A DNA stretch of 42,631 nucleotides from Bacillota bacterium (GTDB taxonomy: Bacteria > Bacillota > Clostridia > Lachnospirales > WQUN01). Shown piece after piece: positions 38,003 to 42,631 of the stretch; the stretch's first letter is position 1; every line of letters begins with the position of its first letter. The DNA is taken from assembly GCA_009782085.1 (NCBI GenBank), contig WQUN01000203.1:1-42631 (forward strand). The letters are read 5' to 3'. The notes under the pieces were generated by a model, which ran no database searches, had not been told where the DNA came from, and saw only the letters and a program-made list of their open reading frames with translations. The translations under genes were made by a program, and so were the position numbers.

Positions 38003-38921
38003 CTCCCAAAAACACTTTTTTGACAAATCCCTCGTACGCCGCAGTGATCACCGCGCCGCAGCACAGGACCGGCAGCAGCAGCCAGTCCGCGAAAAAGGCG
38101 AAATACGGGATCAGACGCGCCGCTTCTGTTATTATAACACCGACGGCGGTTCTTGCATACATTCCCAGGCTGTTTCCGCGGGAATATTCGGGCAAAAATA
38201 CGGAACCGGCACGCCGGTTCGCGGCGAACAGGATTTTGCCCAGTGCCCGGCCGAACGAAACTTCGCCCAAAAGCGTCGCGGTAAAAACCGCGCCGAGCGC
38301 CAGAAGCGCGGCCGGAACGCCGACGGCCGACAGCATGAACACCGCGGCGACTGCCGCCGCCCCGGCGCAGAAGGCCAGCCCGTTCCGCGCGGTTTTAAGC
38401 GGACGCCTGAGTAAAAACGCGGCCCCCTGCGCGAAAAAGCCCTTTTTCAGCGCCGCCGCGCCCAGAACGAAGGCGAGCCTCAGGGCCTTTCCGATCAGCG
38501 CAAGCGCCCAGCCCGGCGGAACGCCGCTGTAGACCCAGGCGCCGTCCGTCCGCGTCCACCTCCCGAGGGCCGGGAGCCCGAAAAAGCTCCTGACAAAGTC
38601 CGGCTCGGCCTCGCCGCCGCTATGTACGATTACACTGGAAAAGAGGGAATAGACCTGCCCGCCGTAGTCCCCGGAGAGCTCCAGGCCGGAAAAGATCAGG
38701 TACGCGTCCCCGCCGAGGTTTCCCGCAAAAACGCCGCTTTTGACGCACAGGATGTTTCCGTCGCAGCCTTCGGCCGAAGCGTTCGTAAAGAAAAAAAAGG
38801 ATTGGCCGGTAACCCCGCCGAACGCAAAAACACGCGCCGGCGTCATAAACGCCAGCGCGGCGGCTGAGAGCAAAAGGATGAACACCCTTTTATACGCCTT
38901 GTCCATGAGGCGGGGTATCAC
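37995..38921 (-). CDS. Multi-pass membrane protein with a secreted Gly-rich domain, unknown
   Basis: A 308-residue protein. A signal or first helix (VFILLLSAAALAFMTPARVF) is followed by about 70 outside residues with regularly spaced Gly and hydrophobics (SGVFAGNLGGDAYLIFSGLE, LSGDYGGQVYSLFSSVIVHS), which could form short beta-helix turns like bactofilin-related proteins. Then come a region of helices (ALIGKALRLAFVLGAAAL, FCAGAAAVAAVFMLSAVGVP, GAVFTATLLGEVSFG) and the last helix LIPYFAFFADWLLLPVL. GTG 38921 has AAGGTGAT 8 nt upstream, deciding the start. It follows the anti-sigma gene by 9 nt, so it may be part of the signal pathway. Confidence 0.65.
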   Translation of the reverse strand: MIPRLMDKAYKRVFILLLSAAALAFMTPARVFAFGGVTGQSFFFFTNASAEGCDGNILCVKSGVFAGNLGGDAYLIFSGLELSGDYGGQVYSLFSSVIVHSGGEAEPDFVRSFFGLPALGRWTRTDGAWVYSGVPPGWALALIGKALRLAFVLGAAALKKGFFAQGAAFLLRRPLKTARNGLAFCAGAAAVAAVFMLSAVGVPAALLALGAVFTATLLGEVSFGRALGKILFAANRRAGSVFLPEYSRGNSLGMYARTAVGVIITEAARLIPYFAFFADWLLLPVLCCGAVITAAYEGFVKKVFLGDA

Positions 38922-38930
38922 GGTCTTTTA

Positions 38931-39494
38931 TCACCTTGTTTTCACGGGTTCTCTTTTGCGCGCGAAAAACTGCACCGCGGCCAATATGACAAAGATCGCC
39001 ACCACCGCGTACTTTATGGGCTCCGCATAGGCGTACACTCCGTTCGCGAATGCCCGCCAGCCGGCGGCGATATTCCCCGCCAGATCGGAAACGTAGGCGT
39101 AGACCGGGGAAATCAGCGCCATGAAGTTCGCGTATGCCGCATTTTGGGACATATCGGCGAGGATGGCGTCCCTGTTCAGCACCAATATCAGCCCCAGGCC
39201 GATCAGAACCGAGAAAACGCCCCATATCCCGTAGACCACGCCGTCGAAGAACTCCGGCGAGCGCGCTATGGCCGGCAAGGCGCGTATCTTCCCCATCACG
39301 GCCTCCTCGAAGCCCTCCGGCGCGCATATCAGCTCCGTTTCGGAAAAATCCGCCATTATGCCCCGGTAGGCCGCGAAGTCCTCGGCGCAGGTAGCGCACG
39401 TTCCCGCGTGCCTCTCGAGCTCCGCCGCCTCCCGCGCCGACAGCGGCCCGTCCATGAACTTCATCATATATTCTCCCGCCTTATGACAATCCAT
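38931..39494 (-). CDS. Zinc anti-sigma factor (ZAS type), membrane-bound
   Basis: A 187-residue protein. The N-terminal ZAS domain has MDCHKAGEYMMKFMDGPLS and the zinc ligands HAGTCATC (H-x3-C-x2-C). Two membrane helices follow: VVYGIWGVFSVLIGLGLILV and AVVAIFVILAAVQFF. Between them are about 60 residues outside. It would hold the ECF sigma factor at the membrane until a signal releases it. Its ATG overlaps the sigma-factor gene by 14 nt, giving coupled stoichiometry. Confidence 0.87.
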   Translation of the reverse strand: MDCHKAGEYMMKFMDGPLSAREAAELERHAGTCATCAEDFAAYRGIMADFSETELICAPEGFEEAVMGKIRALPAIARSPEFFDGVVYGIWGVFSVLIGLGLILVLNRDAILADMSQNAAYANFMALISPVYAYVSDLAGNIAAGWRAFANGVYAYAEPIKYAVVAIFVILAAVQFFARKREPVKTR

Positions 39495-40086
39495 AGTTCC
39501 CACTCTCCTTTACGCGTATTTTCATAAGGCTCTCCTTCAACATCTTCCTCCCCCGGAAAATCCGGTTTTTCACCTTGGACAGGGGCTCGTCGATAATGTC
39601 CGATATCTCCTGATAGCTCAGCCCCTGCTGGTGATACAGAACTATCGGTATTTTGTACATGTCCGGCAGTTCCCCGACGACGCGGGCGAGCTGCTCCTTC
39701 TGCTCCCTGCGCAGATATTCCGTCTCCGGGGACGCGCCGGAGTCCATCTCGTACTCCACGCTCTCGAGAGGCACCGTCTCGGCCCGTTTCTTGCGCCGGC
39801 TGTCTATCACGTGGTTGGTGGTGATCCGCATGACCCACGTGCTGAACTTGTATTCCGGGTAGTATTTATCGAGGTTCTTGTAGATCTTGACGAACACGTC
39901 CTGCGCCAGGTCCGCGGCTTCGTCCCGGTCGGAGTGCATCCTGAGGATAATCGAATACACGAGGTTCTTATAGCGTCTGACGAGCTCCGCGAAGCATTCC
40001 TGGCTTTTCTCGCGCGTCTTCGCCCGCAGAACGCCGCGGATCAGGTCGAAGTCGGTCTGGTCGGTTATCGGGTCTATAGGGATCAC
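39481..40086 (-). CDS. ECF RNA polymerase sigma factor (SigW/RpoE-like)
   Basis: A 201-residue sigma-70 family member of group 4. Region 2: CFAELVRRYKNLVYSIILRM, SDRDEAADLAQDVFVKIYKN then YKFSTWVMRITTNHVIDSRR, which melts and reads the -10 box. Region 4: LARVVGELPDMYKIPIVLYH, QQGLSYQEISDIIDEPLSKV, KNRIFRGRKMLKESL, which reads the -35 box. A region 1.1 and region 3 are absent. Start is GTG 40086. No clear ECF-type promoter is seen upstream; TATACT at about 40113 lacks a matched -35. Confidence 0.94.
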   Translation of the reverse strand: MIPIDPITDQTDFDLIRGVLRAKTREKSQECFAELVRRYKNLVYSIILRMHSDRDEAADLAQDVFVKIYKNLDKYYPEYKFSTWVMRITTNHVIDSRRKKRAETVPLESVEYEMDSGASPETEYLRREQKEQLARVVGELPDMYKIPIVLYHQQGLSYQEISDIIDEPLSKVKNRIFRGRKMLKESLMKIRVKESGNYGLS

Positions 40087-40215
40087 CTCGGTTCGGGGGC
40101 CTTCTGCATACAGTATACCACAATTGCGGATTTATCGCCGCATACTGTAAAATACGTCGGATGACGCTTAAAGTCTGTTCTTACCCGGTAATCTCTCCGA
40201 TTGTGAACTGAGCCA

Positions 40216-40244
40216 TTGACAAATTGTGGACGGCTGGATAGAAT
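40216..40244 (+). promoter_or_regulatory. Promoter of the persulfide dioxygenase operon
   Basis: A perfect TTGACA, a 17-nt spacer and TAGAAT lie about 40 nt before the ATG. No operator palindrome (such as a CstR-type GTATACC box) is visible beside it. Confidence 0.78.
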
Positions 40245-40285
40245 GTTTTCAGTGTTGAATCAAAATAACTGTAAAGAGGTATTTT

Positions 40286-41680
40286 ATGTATTTTGAAAAA
40301 ATAAGCACGCCCGGCCTCGGCTGTTTTTCGCATGTTATCGGCTGCCCCGTTGCGGGCGTCATGGCCGTGGTCGACCCGCGCCGCGATGTCGGCGTGTACC
40401 TGCGCATAGCCGAAAAAAACGGGATGCGCGTCACGCATATCTTCGACACCCATGTCCACGCGGATCACGTAAGCGGCGCTTTGGAGCTGCGCGCCGCCAC
40501 CGGCGCCGACATTTACATCCACGAGAGCGCGCCCGTGGCCTATGAGGCAAAGAAGCTAAAAGACGGCGACGAGTTTCGCTTCGGCCGGGCCGTCCTCCGC
40601 GCGTTGCATACCCCCGGCCATACGCCCAATTCGGTGTCGTTTCTGGCCGCCGATCTGGACCGCTCCCCGGAGCCCCAGATGATCCTGACGGGCGACCTGC
40701 TCTTCGTGGGGGATGTGGGCCGGCCGGACCTGCCCGGCGACGAATTGCTGGAAGAACAGACGGAAAACCTGTACAACAGCCTGTATAAAATCCTGGGCGC
40801 ACTGCCGGATTGCCTGGAGGTCCACCCGAGCCACGGCCAGGGCTCGCTGTGCGGCTCCGGCATGAGCGAAAAGCCGTTCTCCACGCTGGGCTACGAGCGC
40901 CTGGCCAATCCGATGCTCCGATATCCCGATTTCGCGTCCTTCAAACAGGCCATTCTCTCCAAAGCGCCCATGCGTCCGCAGAGTTTCTCCGCCATCATCC
41001 GGGCGAACATGAACGGCGCCGCTCCGGCGCCCGGGCGCGCCGACAGCGCGCTTACCCCCGAAAAGACCGATGAACTTCGCCGGGACGGCGCGGCGCTTTT
41101 GGATCTGAGGGACGCCTTTTCCTTCGCGACGGCTTACATACCGGGCAGCGTAAACGTGGATTTTTCCGGCGGCCCCCGGCTTAACTGGGTCGGCGCGGCG
41201 GTCGCGCCCGATTCGCGGCTGGCGCTGATCCTGCCCTCCGACGACGGTTTTGAGGATATGCGGACCGAACTTCGGCGGATCGGTTACGACGGGGTCGAGG
41301 GCTGGCTTCGGGGCGGCGTCCGCGCCTGGATAGACAGCGGCCGCGGAACCGAAAGCCTGCCGTACCTGTCCGTTTCCGAACTGCGCGTGAGGCTGGCCGG
41401 GCCGAATCCCCCGGCGCTCCTGGACGTGCGCGGCCCGGAGGAGTTCAACGGCGGAAGAATAGACGGGGCAGTGAATCACACCTTTGAGATGATAATGAGA
41501 GGGGACGCCTGCCCGGCGGGCGCGGACACGGAAGCCGTCGTGGTCTGCCAGAGCGGGTTCCGCGCCGGCGTCGCCGCGAGTATGCTGAAGGCGCGCGGCT
41601 TGGCTAATATAAGCGTCCTGGCCGGCGGGATGGACGCGTGGCGCAATACGGCGGGAGATGAGCGGCAATGCCTGATGTGA
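40286..41680 (+). CDS. MBL-fold persulfide dioxygenase with two rhodanese domains (CstB-like)
   Basis: A 464-residue protein. Residues 1-245 are an ETHE1-like metallo-beta-lactamase domain: FDTHVHADHVSGALEL (His56, His58, Asp60, His61), HTPGHTPNS (His112) and GDLLFVGDVGRPDL. A first rhodanese-like domain (LLDLRDAFSFATAYIPGSVN) has no catalytic cysteine; LILPSDDGFED fills the loop. The second (LLDVRGPEEFNGGRIDGAVN) has the active loop CQSGFRAGVAA with Cys421. This MBL, inactive-rhodanese, active-rhodanese order is that of S. aureus CstB, which turns persulfides to thiosulfate using oxygen. An anaerobe may use it for sulfide or oxygen stress. AGAGGT precedes ATG; it overlaps the next gene by 13 nt. 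Confidence 0.87.
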   Translation: MYFEKISTPGLGCFSHVIGCPVAGVMAVVDPRRDVGVYLRIAEKNGMRVTHIFDTHVHADHVSGALELRAATGADIYIHESAPVAYEAKKLKDGDEFRFGRAVLRALHTPGHTPNSVSFLAADLDRSPEPQMILTGDLLFVGDVGRPDLPGDELLEEQTENLYNSLYKILGALPDCLEVHPSHGQGSLCGSGMSEKPFSTLGYERLANPMLRYPDFASFKQAILSKAPMRPQSFSAIIRANMNGAAPAPGRADSALTPEKTDELRRDGAALLDLRDAFSFATAYIPGSVNVDFSGGPRLNWVGAAVAPDSRLALILPSDDGFEDMRTELRRIGYDGVEGWLRGGVRAWIDSGRGTESLPYLSVSELRVRLAGPNPPALLDVRGPEEFNGGRIDGAVNHTFEMIMRGDACPAGADTEAVVVCQSGFRAGVAASMLKARGLANISVLAGGMDAWRNTAGDERQCLM

Positions 41681-42591
41681 TCATAATCGGCGGCGGCACG
41701 GCGGGGCTGACGGCGGCGATATACCTGCAGCGCGGCGCGCTTCGGTGCGTCGTGCTGGAAAAAGACGCGTTCGGCGGGCGGATCTTTCCGACGGCGTCGA
41801 TTGAGAACTATCCCGGCCTGCCCGGCGTTTCCGGAGAGGAATACAGCGAAAAGCTGCGCGCCCAGGCGGAGGCTTTCGGCGCGGAGCTTATACGGGGATC
41901 GGCCGCGGCCCTCGCGCGGGAAGAAGATATGTGGCTGGTTACGACGCGGGACGGCGCGCTCAGGGCTCCCGCCGTGATCCTCGCCACGGGCGAGCGCCGG
42001 CGGACCCTGGATATCCCCGGCGAGGCGGAATTCGCGGGGCGGGGCGTTTCCTCGTGCGCCGCGTGCGACGGAAACTTCTTCCGCGGCAAGGATGTGGCGG
42101 TCGTCGGCGGCGGCGACAAGGCGCTGGACGACGCGCTGCTGCTGGCCAGGCTGTGCCGTTCGGTGCACCTGATCCACCGGCGCGGCGAATTCCGCGCGGC
42201 GGGCGGGACGGCCGCGCTGGTCCGCGCGACGCCTAACATCAGCCTCCACATGTTTCAAACGCCCGTGCGCATCGGCGGCGGGCGGCGGGTGGAAAGCATA
42301 ACGCTGCGCGACGCGCGGGACGGGGGCGAGGCGGAGCTCGCGGTGTCCGGCGTGTTTGTGGCCGTCGGTTCCGCGCCGGAGACATCCCTTTGCGCAGGCA
42401 TCGTCCCGCTGGACGAAAACGGCTATATCGCCGCCGGAGAGGACTGCATTACGCCGGCGCCGGGCCTTTTCGCCGCGGGGGACGTAAGGCGGAAGGCGTT
42501 CAGGCAGCTTGTCACGGCAGCGGCTGACGGAGCGACCGCCGCGAAAGCGGCGGCGGATTATATCGGAGCCGGGACAAACGCACGCATGTGA
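41668..42591 (+). CDS. Thioredoxin reductase-like FAD disulfide oxidoreductase
   Basis: A 307-residue low-molecular-weight thioredoxin-reductase-type flavoprotein. The FAD loop is IIGGGTAGLTAAIYLQRGAL, the redox pair Cys130-Ala-Ala-Cys133 in SSCAACDGNFF, and the NADPH loop VAVVGGGDKALDDALLLARL, with HRRGEFRAAG. FAD contact GLFAAGDVRRKAFRQLVTAA is near the end. It would keep thioredoxin or a persulfide-carrying thiol reduced. Its ATG lies within the end of the dioxygenase gene, so both are made together. The usual CATC is CAAC here, an allowed change. Confidence 0.92.
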   Translation: MPDVIIIGGGTAGLTAAIYLQRGALRCVVLEKDAFGGRIFPTASIENYPGLPGVSGEEYSEKLRAQAEAFGAELIRGSAAALAREEDMWLVTTRDGALRAPAVILATGERRRTLDIPGEAEFAGRGVSSCAACDGNFFRGKDVAVVGGGDKALDDALLLARLCRSVHLIHRRGEFRAAGGTAALVRATPNISLHMFQTPVRIGGGRRVESITLRDARDGGEAELAVSGVFVAVGSAPETSLCAGIVPLDENGYIAAGEDCITPAPGLFAAGDVRRKAFRQLVTAAADGATAAKAAADYIGAGTNARM

Positions 42592-42631
42592 TACGCATGT
42601 GATATTGCACAAATAAATGTGACAATACCTG

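Noticed and set aside
40087..40143. ECF-type autoregulated promoter before the sigma gene
   Set aside because: TATACT is present but I found no matching -35 or ECF box at proper spacing.

Overview
The window looks like chromosomal DNA of a GC-rich anaerobic Firmicute, probably a clostridial (Oscillospiraceae-like) gut organism; this placement is inference. The support is a GerMN-domain (spore-germination type) protein, the Gram-positive PLPBP-SepF-YggT-YlmH division cluster, a ZTP riboswitch before purH, a clostridial Re-citrate-synthase-type enzyme, SD-led genes with many GTG/TTG starts, and no oxygen-respiration genes. No tRNA, rRNA, CRISPR, transposase or phage structural gene was seen.

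Region 1 (1-13.4 kb, minus strand, transcribed right to left) is a bacterial-microcompartment (BMC) operon for vitamin-B12-dependent 1,2-propanediol metabolism. The order is class II (fuculose-phosphate type) aldolase with a C-terminal encapsulation helix, histidine phosphatase, pduC, pduD, [chorismate mutase], pduE, pduG, [HAD phosphatase], pduH, pduO, pduP, zinc-type alcohol dehydrogenase with an N-terminal encapsulation helix, two BMC-H shell proteins, and an open-ended disordered Pro/Glu/Thr/Ala-rich protein running off the left edge. Read together: the aldolase splits a deoxysugar phosphate to lactaldehyde plus DHAP. Lactaldehyde is reduced to propanediol, PduCDE dehydrates it to propionaldehyde, and PduP and the dehydrogenase dismutate this to propionyl-CoA and propanol. 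PduGH and PduO maintain the cobalamin cofactor. Two AT-richer genes unrelated to the pathway split the pduCDE and pduGH sets, and a copy of the same short inverted-repeat element lies at each break.

Region 2 (13.5-22 kb) holds a PHP phosphoesterase whose 3' end has been amplified into an 86-bp tandem array, a PcrA-type helicase, a promoter plus ZTP riboswitch plus terminator and purH, a convergent GerMN protein, a YdcF-like membrane protein and a GH4 glycosidase. Region 3 (22-28.2 kb) has a guaB of the Tritrichomonas type, a Re-citrate/isopropylmalate-synthase-like enzyme, a tiny YtxH-like protein and the ylmH-yggT-sepF-yggS cluster. Region 4 (28.2-32.9 kb) is accessory: a ribbon-helix-helix gene under a promoter with a flanking palindrome, an SDR and a glycosidase with an in-frame 39-residue repeat insertion, and an AT-rich LicA-like kinase.

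Region 5 (32.9-40.1 kb, minus strand) is a tightly packed seven-gene run: ECF sigma, zinc anti-sigma, two membrane proteins, TsaD, a PAS-GGDEF cyclase and a nuclease-XPD/DinG helicase fusion. Region 6 (40.2-42.6 kb, plus) is a two-gene sulfur/redox operon: a CstB-like MBL-rhodanese persulfide dioxygenase and a thioredoxin-reductase-like flavoprotein. Several families of short palindromic repeats are scattered through the window, mostly between genes but sometimes inside coding sequence.
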